A program made the position numbers and the translations under genes. A stretch of DNA of 64,000 bases from Brevundimonas lutea (lineage in GTDB: Bacteria > Pseudomonadota > Alphaproteobacteria > Caulobacterales > Caulobacteraceae), in NCBI RefSeq assembly GCF_003704105.1, contig NZ_QUOQ01000003.1, positions 124,001 through 188,000 on the forward strand, in the 5' to 3' direction. Shown here piece after piece: positions 20,091 to 28,828 of this stretch. Within the stretch, counting starts at the first letter, position 1. Each line of letters starts with the position of its first letter. The notes beneath the pieces were generated by a model. It ran no database searches, was not told where the DNA came from, and worked only from the letters and a program-made list of their open reading frames with translations.

Positions 20091-20869
20091 GCCGGCCGCT
20101 CGATACGGTCGAACAGGGCGAAGAAGGCCTCCGTGGTGCGGGCCTCCGTCTCGTCGCGGCTCCAGCCCCGGATCTGGGCCAGGGCGTCCAGCACATGGGT
20201 GACATAGGCCGGCTCGTTGCGCCGGCCCCGGTGCGGCACGGGGGCCAGATAGGGGCAGTCGGTCTCGACGATGATGCGTTCGGGCGGCATGGCGCGGACG
20301 CGCTCGCGCACATCCTCGGCCGCCTTGAAGGTAGCGATGCCGGAAACCGAGAACCAGGCGCCAAAATCGGCCGCTATTTCCGCAAGTTGAGCACCCGACG
20401 TATAGCAGTGCATCAAGAACCGGAACGGCCCATCCGCCGTCTCTTCGCGCAGGGTGGCGGTCATGACGTCATCGGCTTCACGCGTGTGCACGACCAGCGG
20501 CAGCCCGCTCTGACGGGCCGCATGGATATGGGCGCGGAACACCTCGGCCTGGGTGTCGCGGGGGCTGAGGTCGTAGTGGAAATCCAGCCCACACTCACCG
20601 ATGCCGACCACGCGAGGGCGCTGCGCCAGTTCGAGCAACCGATCAGGCGTCAGATCGGTGTAATGCCGCGCCTCGTGCGGATGGACGCCCACGGTGCACC
20701 AGATGTCCGGATGCGCCATGGCCAGGGCATGGGTGGCCTCGAAGGTCGACAGCCGGTCGGAGATCTCGACCATCAGCCCGATCCCCGCCTCGCGGGCGCG
20801 AGCGATGACGGCGTCGCGGTCCTCGTCGAACTGGGGCGCGTGAAGATTGACGTGGCTGTCGATCAACAT
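20087..20869 (-). CDS. TatD family metal-dependent DNase
   Basis: A 260-residue TIM-barrel hydrolase. It begins MLIDSHVNLHAPQFDEDRD, has GIGECGLDFHY, the HTREAD metal site and ETDCPYLAPVPHRGRRNEPAYV near the C-terminus, all TatD hallmarks. The first metal motif reads HxN rather than HxH. The ATG at 20869 overlaps the holB stop (TAATG), the best start since earlier codons only re-read holB in another frame. Members act as 3'-5' exonucleases. Confidence 0.93.
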   Translation of the reverse strand: MLIDSHVNLHAPQFDEDRDAVIARAREAGIGLMVEISDRLSTFEATHALAMAHPDIWCTVGVHPHEARHYTDLTPDRLLELAQRPRVVGIGECGLDFHYDLSPRDTQAEVFRAHIHAARQSGLPLVVHTREADDVMTATLREETADGPFRFLMHCYTSGAQLAEIAADFGAWFSVSGIATFKAAEDVRERVRAMPPERIIVETDCPYLAPVPHRGRRNEPAYVTHVLDALAQIRGWSRDETEARTTEAFFALFDRIERPA

Positions 20870-21861
20870 TAGGCGGCGGCCCGTCCCGACTGGCGGCGCG
20901 CCCGCTCGATCTCGCTTACGGCCACGGCCAGGGCCTCCCCGCGGTCGAGATTGAGCCCGGCCACCTGATCGGGCAGCTCGCCCAGTCGCGACCACAGCTC
21001 GGCCCAGCGCACGCCCCCCTGCCCCGCCGTCACCGCCTGCTCGCGCGCGGCGGCTCGCAGCCGGTCGAACAGCATGTCGAAGCGCTGGGCGCCGTCACCC
21101 TTGCGGAAACTGTCGGCCAGGCTGATCGTCTCCGCTGCGTCGCGCGGACCTTCGGCGATCCAGCGCCGCGCAAGCTGGTCCAGCTCGGACGCCGCCGCGC
21201 CGGCGAGCGCCAGAGCCTGACCGGGCGACCCCTGCGCCATGGCGGCGGCTGCTCGGGCCGCCTCCTCTGTGGCGCCCAACCGATCGCGGACCAGGTCAAA
21301 CAGCCGATCCTCCGTCCACGCCGGAAAGGCCAGGCGACGGCAGCGCGAGCGGATGGTCGGCAGCAGGCGTCCGGGCGCGTGCGACACCAAAAACACCACG
21401 CCCTTCTCCGGTGGCTCTTCAAGGATTTTCAGCAAGGCATTGGCGGCGTTTGGGTTCAGGTCATCGGCGGCGTCGACGATGGCCACCCGCCAGGCCGCCA
21501 CCGATGGGCTCATGGAGAAGAACTCCGGCAGCTCGCGCGCTTGGTCGACCGAGATGGACTTCTTGAGCTTGCCGCCCTCGATGGCGCGCTCCAGCACCAT
21601 CAGGTCGGGATGGGACTGAGCGGTGACCAGGCGGCTGACCGGATCGTCGGGGCGCGCGCCCAAGGGCCCGCGCTGGGGGTCCGGCCGTGCGCCCAGCAAA
21701 CGACGGGCGGCGCGAAAGGCGAAGGTCGCCTTGCCCCGCCCCTGCGCCCCGGTCAGCAGCCAGGCGTGGTGCAGCCGCCCGCGATCCAGCGCGTCGAGGA
21801 AGGCCGCCTCGGCCCCCGGGGCCGGAACCGTGTCGAAGGCGTCCCGCGGATGCTCGCTCAC
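20869..21861 (-). CDS. holB: DNA polymerase III delta' subunit
   Basis: Clamp-loader subunit of the replicative polymerase. 330 residues with P-loop-like TGAQGRGKATFAF, NAANALLKILEEPP and the sensor segment TIRSRCRRLAFP, all typical of HolB. The zinc-binding cysteines found in enterobacterial delta' are absent, normal in alphaproteobacteria. GTG start overlaps the tmk stop (GTGA). The tmk-holB-tatD order is conserved in the class. Confidence 0.94.
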   Translation of the reverse strand: MSEHPRDAFDTVPAPGAEAAFLDALDRGRLHHAWLLTGAQGRGKATFAFRAARRLLGARPDPQRGPLGARPDDPVSRLVTAQSHPDLMVLERAIEGGKLKKSISVDQARELPEFFSMSPSVAAWRVAIVDAADDLNPNAANALLKILEEPPEKGVVFLVSHAPGRLLPTIRSRCRRLAFPAWTEDRLFDLVRDRLGATEEAARAAAAMAQGSPGQALALAGAAASELDQLARRWIAEGPRDAAETISLADSFRKGDGAQRFDMLFDRLRAAAREQAVTAGQGGVRWAELWSRLGELPDQVAGLNLDRGEALAVAVSEIERARRQSGRAAA

Positions 21862-22493
21862 GCGCCCGCCTCCAGCGGCAGGGCCTGGCGCAACGCCGCG
21901 TCGACCCGCGCGGCGACCTCATCGGGCGCGCCCGAGGCGTCGATCAGCACTCGCCCCTCGCCGCGCCCCGCCAGCGTGCGGAAGGCGTTTGCCAGTTTCC
22001 GATGATAGTCCGCGCCCTTGGCCTCGAACCGCGCCTCGCCGCCTCGAGCCGCCGCCCGTTCAAGCCCTGTCTCGGGCGGCAGGTCGAAGATCAGGGTCAG
22101 ATCCGGCCGGTCGGGGCCCACGACGGCGGCGTCGATGGCCTCGATCAACTCCGGCGCCGCGCCCCCCGCTAGGCCCTGATAGGCGCGGGTTGAGTCGGAA
22201 AATCGGTCGCACACCACCCAGGCGCCGCGCGCCAGGGCCGGCCGAATGATGCGGTCCAGGTGATCGGCGCGGGCGGCGTACATCAGCAGGGTCTCGGCGA
22301 CCGGCGACCAGCGGTCCTTGTCGCCGTTGACGACCAGATCGCGCACCGCCTCGGCGCCCGGCGATCCGCCAGGCTCGCGAGTCAGCACGACCTCGCGCCC
22401 ATCCGCCCGCAGGGCGTCGGCCAGGCGGCGGGCCTGGGTGGACTTACCCGTCCCCTCCCCGCCTTCGAAAGTGATGAAACGCCCGCGAGTCAC
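21858..22493 (-). CDS. tmk: Thymidylate kinase
   Basis: Phosphorylates dTMP to dTDP in DNA precursor synthesis. The P-loop FEGGEGTGKST is at residues 8-18, the DR(F/Y) motif at VVCDRFSDSTRAYQG, and the length, 211 residues, is standard. The start is taken as GTG at 22493 (VTRGRFITFEGGEG) because the P-loop then sits at the normal distance. An upstream ATG would add 45 residues that overlap rlpA in another frame. Confidence 0.95.
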   Translation of the reverse strand: MTRGRFITFEGGEGTGKSTQARRLADALRADGREVVLTREPGGSPGAEAVRDLVVNGDKDRWSPVAETLLMYAARADHLDRIIRPALARGAWVVCDRFSDSTRAYQGLAGGAAPELIEAIDAAVVGPDRPDLTLIFDLPPETGLERAAARGGEARFEAKGADYHRKLANAFRTLAGRGEGRVLIDASGAPDEVAARVDAALRQALPLEAGA

Positions 22494-22531
22494 GCCGCCA
22501 AGATGACGCCCGGCGGCCTCAAGGCAAGCCT

Positions 22532-23335
22532 TCAGGCGCCAGAATCGCTCGAGATCAGCATGGCGTCCGAAAAGCCCTCGGCCACCACGGCCATGCGACG
22601 GCGCTCGGCGGCGTTGGCGTCGCTCCACGGCCCGACGAGAACACGATAGAGGCGTCGGCCGCCGCTGCGGACATCGTCGACCCGTGCGTCGCCGCCCAGA
22701 CGCTCGGCCGCGCGGCGGGCGTTGTCACGCTCGCTGAACGAGCCGGCCTGTACCCAGATGGCGTCATCGCCGCGCCCGCGACGAGGCGGATCGGAGCGCG
22801 CCGCTTGATGTCCCGCTTGGCGCACCGGGCCAGCCCCACCCTGGCGCGGCGCCGGACCCAGATAACGCACCCGCACCCGCGCCACTCCGGCCGCCAGCAT
22901 GCCGATCTCCTCGGCGGCGGCGCGCGACAGGTCGATGATCCGACCATCCGAGAACGGGCCCCGGTCGTTCAGCCGCACCACGGCGCTGCGCCCCGTCTCC
23001 AGATTGGTGACCTCGACCAGACCCGGCAGGGGCAGGGTCTTGTGGGCCGCCGACAGGGCGTTCATGTCGAACCGCTCGCCCGAGGCGGTGGCCCGCCCGT
23101 GATGCTGGCCGCCGTACCAGGAGGCCATGCCGACCTCCTCATAGTCGGGGTCCTCGGCGGGCTGGTACAGTCGCCCGGCGATCCGGTACGGCCGCATGGT
23201 CCCGGACACGATGGGCGCCGGATCACTAACCACGGGCAAGGACGCTCCGCCCCCTCGGCCGCCTGAGGCGCAGGCCGCGGTCAGGCTCGCCAGGGCCAAG
23301 GCGGCGACCAGCGGCGGTCGAAAGGCGGTCGGCAT
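22532..23335 (-). CDS. rlpA: RlpA-like septal lytic transglycosylase lipoprotein with SPOR domain
   Basis: A lipoprotein: signal peptide with lipobox LTAAC (Cys at 22). The double-psi beta-barrel follows (about 65-155; GMASWYGGQHHGRATASGE, then VRLNDRGPFSDGRIIDLS with the catalytic Asp), an Arg/Pro linker, and a C-terminal SPOR domain (about 190-265) that targets denuded glycan at the septum. RlpA of this type cleaves glycan strands lacking stem peptides. First gene of the leftward operon to the MBL gene. A CtrA-like half site lies upstream. Confidence 0.93.
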   Translation of the reverse strand: MPTAFRPPLVAALALASLTAACASGGRGGGASLPVVSDPAPIVSGTMRPYRIAGRLYQPAEDPDYEEVGMASWYGGQHHGRATASGERFDMNALSAAHKTLPLPGLVEVTNLETGRSAVVRLNDRGPFSDGRIIDLSRAAAEEIGMLAAGVARVRVRYLGPAPRQGGAGPVRQAGHQAARSDPPRRGRGDDAIWVQAGSFSERDNARRAAERLGGDARVDDVRSGGRRLYRVLVGPWSDANAAERRRMAVVAEGFSDAMLISSDSGA

Positions 23336-23453
23336 CGGACGCTCCTCAACGGATGGCGGCCAGCATGCCCGCGAGGATTTCAGCTTTGGTTAATCCCGCT
23401 TGACCATCCCGCCCCTTCCGCGCGCTTCACTTCCCCGCTAGATGCGCGGTCGA

Positions 23454-23543
23454 GGACAGGTGGCCGAGTGGTTTAAGGCAGCGGTCTTGAAAACCGCCGT
23501 GGGTGGAAGCCCACCGTGGGTTCGAATCCCACCCTGTCCGCCA
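23454..23543 (+). tRNA. tRNA-Ser, anticodon UGA
   Basis: A 90-base class II tRNA. Acceptor arms GGACAGG (23454-23460) and CCTGTCC (23533-23539) pair, discriminator G, encoded CCA. The anticodon loop CTTGAAA sits in GCGGT/ACCGC, anticodon TGA. A long variable arm (GTGGGTGGAAGCCCAC) confirms serine. It marks the boundary between core genes and a more heterogeneous region. Confidence 0.96.
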
Positions 23544-23902
23544 CCCTCATTTGTAACGTATTTGGCGCCTCCCCAAAGGTGTGCGCTCAGGACAAAATGG
23601 TGTTTCGCCGCGCACCCATTGATGCGCCAAGTGACGCGACCTGTTTGCCCAGCGTCTTGGGAAGAATGCATTACGGGCGTTGAAAACGTGGAAGAAAATC
23701 CACGCGAAACCCCCGACTTGCGCGCGATTGGGGGTGACATTTCCGCCTGAAGTGACAGACCACAGCTCTCTGTCACCTGCACCCCATGTTGAAAACCAGA
23801 ATTCGTGATGGGCTGGCAGATCACAAACAGAGGAGAAATGTGCTGGGACATTTTTTACCATAATTTAACATGATCACGGTGGTCGAATCATGGAGAACTA
23901 CT
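23544..23902. other. Intergenic region after tRNA-Ser, less GC-rich
   Basis: No convincing gene. Base composition is visibly more AT-rich than both flanks (for example 23840-23885), and the translated frames have no family resemblance. It may contain the promoter of the 95-residue gene at 23903. It could be the entry edge of transferred DNA. Confidence 0.5.
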
Positions 23903-24190
23903 ATGAATAAACCCCTTGACCCGTTCGAGCTGCTCAATGCTCTCGCCTGTCCACCAGAGGACGAGGCAAGCGCGGATGACTATGACGATGAGACGATTGA
24001 GAGGATTCTTGCGGCTCCGAGCCTTCCGGAAATTCTTTTACAGATCCGGCACGGACATCAAGCTGGCGCGCCCGCGGCGCCGGCTATAGAGCGCCGGCCG
24101 GAACCGCAAGAGCGCCAACCCAAACGCAATCCCATCGAGAGAATCCACAACTCCAGGGCTTGGAAGGAGCGGATGCGGCTGAGGTCGTGA
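23903..24190 (+). CDS. Hypothetical 95-residue protein
   Basis: Begins MNKPLDPFELLNALACPPED. The N-terminal half is acidic (DEASADDYDDETIERIL) and the C-terminal third is basic (ERRPEPQERQPKRNPIERIH to MRLRS). GGAGA seven bases before the ATG supports the start; an upstream ATG at 23870 is possible. No family recognised. It lies just past tRNA-Ser in sequence of atypical composition, so it may be a cargo gene. Confidence 0.55.
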   Translation: MNKPLDPFELLNALACPPEDEASADDYDDETIERILAAPSLPEILLQIRHGHQAGAPAAPAIERRPEPQERQPKRNPIERIHNSRAWKERMRLRS

Positions 24191-24479
24191 CGCTAGAGGC
24201 TCTGGCCGGCAGAGGTCCAAAAAATGAGCGCCACCAGTTGACGATACGTTATAACGTGCCGGACGTTTTGGTGCACGCCATGGCTTGATCGTCCGCTTTA
24301 GGCAGCCCGTTGAGAGTTCGCGTCGAGCCCTTTTGCGGCTTTAGGTGCGGTGCCTCTTTGATCGACGTTCGAACTGACTATTCGGGAATAAGCCGTCGGC
24401 GCGCCGACGTGCCCAGCGCCAATGAGGGCGAAATGCTCGCGACCGATCGCCCCGACGGCACTGGCATCATGCAGTGCCT

Positions 24480-25178
24480 TCATAAGACAGCGCCGAACAG
24501 GCGGCCGATACCGGCCGTGATCGCCATGGCCACCACGCCCCACAGGGTAACGCGTAGGACAGGCGTCCATGGTCTGGCCCCGCCCACCGTCGCCCCGACG
24601 GCGCCCAGGATCCCCAGGCTGAGAACTGCGGCGGCTGTAACCGCGAAAACCGTTGCCGACGCCGGCACCGCGACAGCCACCAGAAGCGGCACCGCCGCCC
24701 CGATCGAGAAAGCCGCCGCCGATGCCAGGGCCGCCTGGATGGGGCGGGCGGTGGTGAGTGACGAGATGCCCAGTTCCTCGCGTGCATGGGCGCTCAGGGC
24801 GTCGGCCGCGGTTAGCAGTGTGGCGACGTCATGGGCCAGAGCCGGCGTCAGACCGCGCGCCACGAACAAGCCTGCCAGCTCCCTCAACTCTCCCTCTGGT
24901 GAGGCTGCCAGCTCGGCGCGTTCCCGGTCTAGGTCGGCCTTCTCCGCGTCGGCCTGCGAGCTGACGGACACATACTCCCCGGCCGCCATCGACATGGCCC
25001 CCGCGACCAGACCGGCGACCCCGGCGATGAGGATGCCGCTGCGGCCTACCTCCGCGGCGGCGACACCGACGATCAGGCTCGCGGTCGAGACGATGCCGTC
25101 GTTCGCGCCGAGGACGGCCGCCCGCAGCCAGCCCACGCGCCCCACAAGATGGCGCTCGGCATGCAGGCGGCTGGACAT
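24480..25178 (-). CDS. VIT1/CCC1-family membrane transporter (Fe/Mn)
   Basis: A 232-residue membrane protein matching the VIT/CCC1 family, which exports or stores Fe2+ or Mn2+. It begins with ERHLVGRVGWLRAAVLGANDGIVSTASLIVGVA, the family signature, followed by AMSMAAGEYVSVSSQADAEKAD, a cytosolic helical metal-binding hairpin, and three C-terminal helices. It is the third gene of the minus-strand unit with the histidine kinase and alternative oxidase, 11 bases after the oxidase. Handling iron next to a di-iron oxidase is a plausible link, though inferred. Confidence 0.9.
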   Translation of the reverse strand: MSSRLHAERHLVGRVGWLRAAVLGANDGIVSTASLIVGVAAAEVGRSGILIAGVAGLVAGAMSMAAGEYVSVSSQADAEKADLDRERAELAASPEGELRELAGLFVARGLTPALAHDVATLLTAADALSAHAREELGISSLTTARPIQAALASAAAFSIGAAVPLLVAVAVPASATVFAVTAAAVLSLGILGAVGATVGGARPWTPVLRVTLWGVVAMAITAGIGRLFGAVL

Positions 25179-25189
25179 CGAGCGATCTC

Positions 25190-25909
25190 CTAGGCGCGGA
25201 GCTCAGCCGCGTGCGGCGGATAAGGAGCCGCGGCAGAGCGCTCGACCGGCGTGCCACCGAGGCTGCTGGCAAAGCCGTGGTTGACATCCCGGTGATGGGC
25301 CTCGTCGGCCCGCACCACCAGAACCACGTCACGCAGCGTCGCGTCCGCCGGTAGATTCCAATAGTGGATGGCGATTGCCGGGGCCGGCACATTCGGCGAT
25401 CGGCCCTCGTCAATCTCCTTCAGATACAGGGTGTAGCTGATGACGGCCTCTTCCTCGAAATAACCGACGAGCCTGTGCGCGGTGCGTGATGACACCAGGT
25501 AGAGCAGGAAGAAGATGATGTAGAAGATGCCCTGGGCGAGCTGGATCACCAGTCGCTCAAAATAGGTCGGCTTGGCCACCTCGATGAAGGTCATCAGGTG
25601 CATGCGCTCGTTCTCCGCCTCCTCCATCAGGGTGCGGATCCAGCCGTCATCGTCCTTCATGCGGCGCAGGCAGGTCAGGTGCTGGATGGTGGCGCCGACC
25701 ATGCCCGGAACGGCCGCCACGGTTTCAAGCACGATCGCGCGGTGGCCGTAGCGTTTAGCGAAGAATGTGTCGGCCGAGAATCTCAGGAGTTTGGTGAAGC
25801 CAAGGGCGAACCGGTCGGAGAAGCCGCGCGCCGGGTGGTGGATGGCGGGCTGCGCCTCGCGTTCTTCAGCGAGGGCCTTGTCGCCAGGGGACAGGATCGA
25901 GTTGACCAA
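25190..25909 (-). CDS. aox: Alternative oxidase (di-iron ubiquinol oxidase)
   Basis: A cyanide-resistant ubiquinol:oxygen oxidoreductase that does not pump protons. The 239 residues contain all four di-iron motifs: [29 protein letters not shown] and [12 protein letters not shown]. The hydrophobic segment [13 protein letters not shown] fits monotopic membrane attachment. The start is a TTG at 25909 with AAAGGA eight bases upstream; earlier frame residues only re-read the kinase gene. AOX is uncommon in bacteria. It is 13 bases downstream of the kinase gene and shares its promoter region, which holds an Fnr-type box. Confidence 0.93.
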   Translation of the reverse strand: MVNSILSPGDKALAEEREAQPAIHHPARGFSDRFALGFTKLLRFSADTFFAKRYGHRAIVLETVAAVPGMVGATIQHLTCLRRMKDDDGWIRTLMEEAENERMHLMTFIEVAKPTYFERLVIQLAQGIFYIIFFLLYLVSSRTAHRLVGYFEEEAVISYTLYLKEIDEGRSPNVPAPAIAIHYWNLPADATLRDVVLVVRADEAHHRDVNHGFASSLGGTPVERSAAAPYPPHAAELRA

Positions 25910-25922
25910 GGTGGATGTCCTT

Positions 25923-26963
25923 TCAGGACGAATGAGCGAGTGATGGATCACAGGTGATCGAGGCCCGCACGCCGGGTTTGGCGTCGACGATCTGAATGAC
26001 CGCGCCGAGCTGAGTGGCCAGGGCCGTGATGATCCCGGTTCCAAGCCCGGGCTTGGGGCTGCCGGCGCCTCTGGGCATGCCGACACCATCGTCGCAGACG
26101 GTCAGCACCCAGCCTGGGCCGATAGCCCGGTAATCGACCGTGATCTGCCCCTCACGATCCTTGGGAAAGGCGTGTTTGAGGGCGTTGATCACCAGTTCGG
26201 TCACGATCAGGCCCAGACTGACGGCCTTGCCGGAGTTGGCGACGCTGTCATCGACAGACGCGGTCAGCCTCAGCCGGTTGTGGTCCCGGATCATCGAGTC
26301 GCCGATGCTGCGACACAGGTCAGCAAAGTAGCCACGTAGTTCTACATCGCCGAGCGTGGACTTGGTGAGCTGACGCTGGACAGCTGCGACCGACATGATC
26401 CGCTGGTGCGCGTCGAGCAGATGATCGCGGCTTTCGTCCGCGCCGACCTTGCGCACGCTCTGCATCAGGACACTGGCGATGATCTGCAGGCTGTTGGCGA
26501 TGCGGTGCTGCATCTCCTGCACCAGGATGGCCTTGTCGCGGACCAGGGCGTCCTTCTCCCGATCGCTTGCACGCATCTCAGTGACGTCCTGGATCGAGAG
26601 CAGCAGCCGGATCCCTTGGCCGATCCCGCTGTCCAGCCTCTGAGCATTCAGCACGAGGTATTTGGGGCCTTCAGCTGACTGAAGCTCCATCTCATAGGCT
26701 GTGATCGAAGCCTGCCCATAGGCCGTGGCCTTGAGCAGGGACCAGAGCTGAGGCGTGTTCCATTCCCCATCACCGAGATCGGCCAGCCTTGCACCCGGAA
26801 TGTCGTCGAAACCCACGTTGAAGGCGTCACGGAACGACACGCTCGCGGCCACGATTGTCAGCTCCTCGTCCAGCAGGAGGACAGGTGCGACAGAGGCCGC
26901 GATAAGGGACAGCGCAAGGTTGGTGGCGATGTCCGAAGGTGGCGCGAGGGCGTTCATGGTCAT
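25923..26963 (-). CDS. PAS-domain sensor histidine kinase, HisKA_2 type
   Basis: 346 residues: a PAS sensor (about 15-135), then the phosphoacceptor helix with [13 protein letters not shown] (His at about 163), and a HATPase domain with [18 protein letters not shown] and PGLGTGII. This is the HisKA_2/HWE-like class, often without a neighbouring response regulator, and none is seen here. The ATG at 26963 has GGAGG at good spacing. First gene of the kinase-aox-VIT unit. It lacks membrane helices, so it should be cytoplasmic. The ligand of the PAS domain (heme, flavin or other) cannot be told from the sequence. Confidence 0.9.
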   Translation of the reverse strand: MTMNALAPPSDIATNLALSLIAASVAPVLLLDEELTIVAASVSFRDAFNVGFDDIPGARLADLGDGEWNTPQLWSLLKATAYGQASITAYEMELQSAEGPKYLVLNAQRLDSGIGQGIRLLLSIQDVTEMRASDREKDALVRDKAILVQEMQHRIANSLQIIASVLMQSVRKVGADESRDHLLDAHQRIMSVAAVQRQLTKSTLGDVELRGYFADLCRSIGDSMIRDHNRLRLTASVDDSVANSGKAVSLGLIVTELVINALKHAFPKDREGQITVDYRAIGPGWVLTVCDDGVGMPRGAGSPKPGLGTGIITALATQLGAVIQIVDAKPGVRASITCDPSLAHSS

Positions 26964-27060
26964 TTCTTGGGCCTCCAAGAGACCGGCTGCCGACGCCAAG
27001 CCCGGCGGGCCCGGATCCTCGGCAGTGCCAGATGCGTAGGGCCTGCCCCGATGCATCGCC

Positions 27061-27074
27061 TTGATCCAGATCAC
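27061..27074. promoter_or_regulatory. Fnr/FixK-type box (TTGATCCAGATCAC)
   Basis: Matches TTGAT-N4-ATCAA at nine of ten positions. Located between the divergent kinase-aox-VIT unit (start 26963) and the 105-residue gene (start 27128), at distances where a bound activator could serve either. The cognate-looking Fnr is encoded 400 bases away. Confidence 0.75.
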
Positions 27075-27127
27075 AGACCCCAGCCGGATCATGAGGTTGG
27101 ATCATCTCGTCACCTGAAAGAGCCCCC

Positions 27128-27445
27128 ATGACCCGATCCACTTCCGAGCCTCTGCCCAACGATATGCACGACGTGACCAATGCGCTGGCGCCTGACGTCG
27201 GGGCCGCCTCGAACGGTCCCGGCTCGAAAGGGCCAAGTGCCGTCGCCAGATCGACGCATGACCTGAGCCACATGGCCGATCACTTGCGCCAGGACGGCAA
27301 GCGGGCCGCCGCGACCACGCGGCGCCACCTATCCGCGGCCGTACGCGATCATCCAAACGCCGCTAATGTCGGCTCCAGCGTCCTGTTCAGCCTGATTGCC
27401 GCGCTGCTGGCCACATTCGCCCTGACGCGACTGGCCCAGTCCTAG
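27128..27445 (+). CDS. Small protein with C-terminal membrane anchor (ElaB/YqjD-like layout)
   Basis: 105 residues: a polar, helical first part (ARSTHDLSHMADHLRQDGKR region) and a single C-terminal membrane helix (SSVLFSLIAALLATFALTRL). The layout resembles DUF883/ElaB-type inner-membrane, ribosome-associated stress proteins, but this is layout only. Preceded by an Fnr-type box, so probably oxygen-regulated. Followed by a convergent hairpin. Confidence 0.7.
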   Translation: MTRSTSEPLPNDMHDVTNALAPDVGAASNGPGSKGPSAVARSTHDLSHMADHLRQDGKRAAATTRRHLSAAVRDHPNAANVGSSVLFSLIAALLATFALTRLAQS

Positions 27446-27452
27446 GGTCTGG

Positions 27453-27480
27453 ACGACCGGCCCGGAGGGGGGGCGGTCGT
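27453..27480. terminator. Hairpin between converging genes
   Basis: ACGACCG (27453-27459) pairs with CGGTCGT (27474-27480) with a G-rich loop able to extend the stem. It separates the 105-residue gene and fnr, which converge here. No T run on the plus side. Confidence 0.5.
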
Positions 27481-28241
27481 TAGACTTCGCCCAGGGCGTG
27501 CTGCCGCATCCGGTCGGGTCGTTCGATGATGAGTTCGTTCAGCGACGGCGTCGAGATCAAGCCCTTGACCTTCATGCGGGTGAGGACCCGGCTGACGGTC
27601 TCGATGGTCAGACCGAGGTAATCGGCGATCTCAGCCCGTTTCATCGGCAATCTGACATGTCCCGGCGCGATTGGGCGTGCAGGATCGTGACCGGGAAGAT
27701 CCAGCAGAAAATAGGCCATTCGTTCGATCGCCGTCTTGCGGCCGAGAAGCAGCATCTGGTTCTGGGCAGCCGCCAGTTCATGCATGGTCCGGTGCAGAAG
27801 CATATGTTCGAGCGGCGACGAGGTCTCGATCAGCGCTCGAAACGGACCCTTGCGAAATCGGCAGACGATCGAGGCCTCCATGGCTTCGGCCGTGAAGACA
27901 TACGCATCGCCGATTGCCAGCCCGAGAAAGTCTCCGGCGAACAGGAAGCCGGTGATCTGTCTGCGGCCGTCGGGCAGCAGCTTATAGACCCTGATCGACC
28001 CCGACGTGAGGGTGAACACATGCGGGGCCGGGTCTCCTTCCCGCACCAGCACGGCGCCGGCCTTCAAGGTGATGACCTCGGCCAGGTCGCTCAGGCGTTG
28101 CAGGTCGGGATCGTCTACCGCGCCGCAGACGGTCAGGGCGCGCGCGCCGCAACTGGAGCAGTCGCTCAGTTTGGACCTTTCCTCGCACCCGGGAAGAGGA
28201 GGTGATCGCGGCTTAAGCTGCAGCGTGGGCGTGTCGAACAT
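27480..28241 (-). CDS. fnr: Fnr-type oxygen-sensing transcription regulator
   Basis: CRP-fold dimeric activator. The 253 residues have C28-x2-C31-x7-C39 near the N-terminus and a further Cys at 127 in ASIVCRF, the positions expected for the four ligands of an oxygen-labile [4Fe-4S] cluster, as in FnrL proteins. The DNA-recognition helix LTIETVSRVL carries E-x2-S-R, which reads TTGAT-N4-ATCAA. Two good boxes and one weaker box of that type lie within 1.5 kb, so the neighbouring oxidase, cytochrome and stress genes are probable targets. Active under low oxygen in known relatives. Confidence 0.94.
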   Translation of the reverse strand: MFDTPTLQLKPRSPPLPGCEERSKLSDCSSCGARALTVCGAVDDPDLQRLSDLAEVITLKAGAVLVREGDPAPHVFTLTSGSIRVYKLLPDGRRQITGFLFAGDFLGLAIGDAYVFTAEAMEASIVCRFRKGPFRALIETSSPLEHMLLHRTMHELAAAQNQMLLLGRKTAIERMAYFLLDLPGHDPARPIAPGHVRLPMKRAEIADYLGLTIETVSRVLTRMKVKGLISTPSLNELIIERPDRMRQHALGEV

Positions 28242-28336
28242 TTGTGACTATACGCTTTGTAGCCCTCAATCCCTAGCTGGTTTGCTAAGAGATTACGAAC
28301 GACATCATGGATTTCGGAGCTGCGTAACAACATAGG

Positions 28337-28714
28337 CTAAGTTCCCGGATCTGTGGGCGACTGTACGCTTTCGAGATAGGCAATCAGATCGGCGTTCTCG
28401 CTCGGCGTCATTTCGAATTCGGGCATCGCCGGATGAGCGGTGATAATCCCCTCGGCGAAGGCTTCGGCCAGATCCGATACCGGATAACGCAGGCTTAGAG
28501 ACCTGAACGGCGGAGCCACAAGCAATGGGCTTTCGCCGCTGCTTCCAGTCGCATGACAGCTGGCGCAGTTGGCCTGAGCGTAGGCTGTCCCGCGCTGTGG
28601 GGATGGCATACTGCTGACAATGTCTGACAGGCCCGGCCGCGTCGGCTGCGTGGGTTCAAGGCTTCCGCAACTGCCCACTGCGATAGCACAGACAATGACG
28701 ACGACGTGTTTCAT
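28337..28714 (-). CDS. Class I c-type cytochrome, lipoprotein-like
   Basis: 125 residues. The signal peptide ends in VGSC, which looks like a lipobox (Cys 16). The heme site is CASCH (about 50-54), with the distal Met probably in HPAMPEF, and a C-terminal helix ADLIAYLESVQ, all typical of small class I cytochromes c. Likely periplasmic and membrane-tethered, passing electrons. It is divergent from the universal stress gene with a perfect Fnr box between them. Confidence 0.88.
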   Translation of the reverse strand: MKHVVVIVCAIAVGSCGSLEPTQPTRPGLSDIVSSMPSPQRGTAYAQANCASCHATGSSGESPLLVAPPFRSLSLRYPVSDLAEAFAEGIITAHPAMPEFEMTPSENADLIAYLESVQSPTDPGT

Positions 28715-28763
28715 GGAGGTTCCCGATCAGCCCTCCGTTTGCCATCACCGCCGATCGACATCG

Positions 28764-28777
28764 TTGATCCGGATCAA
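28764..28777. promoter_or_regulatory. Perfect Fnr/FixK box (TTGATCCGGATCAA)
   Basis: A full dyad match to TTGAT-N4-ATCAA. Its centre is 56-58 bases from both divergent start codons (cytochrome c at 28714, universal stress protein at 28829), so one site could control both. Confidence 0.88.
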
Positions 28778-28828
28778 TGCGGGCATAGTCGGGAGCGAGT
28801 CTGATCGTCGCGAACGGGATCAGACGCC

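Noticed and set aside
23390..23404. CtrA-like site TTAA-N7-TGAC between rlpA and tRNA-Ser
   Set aside because: Only the first half-site is exact; one mismatch pair in the second makes it too weak to annotate.
24356..24369. TTGAT at 24356 as another Fnr box
   Set aside because: The second half reads GTTCG and shows no dyad.
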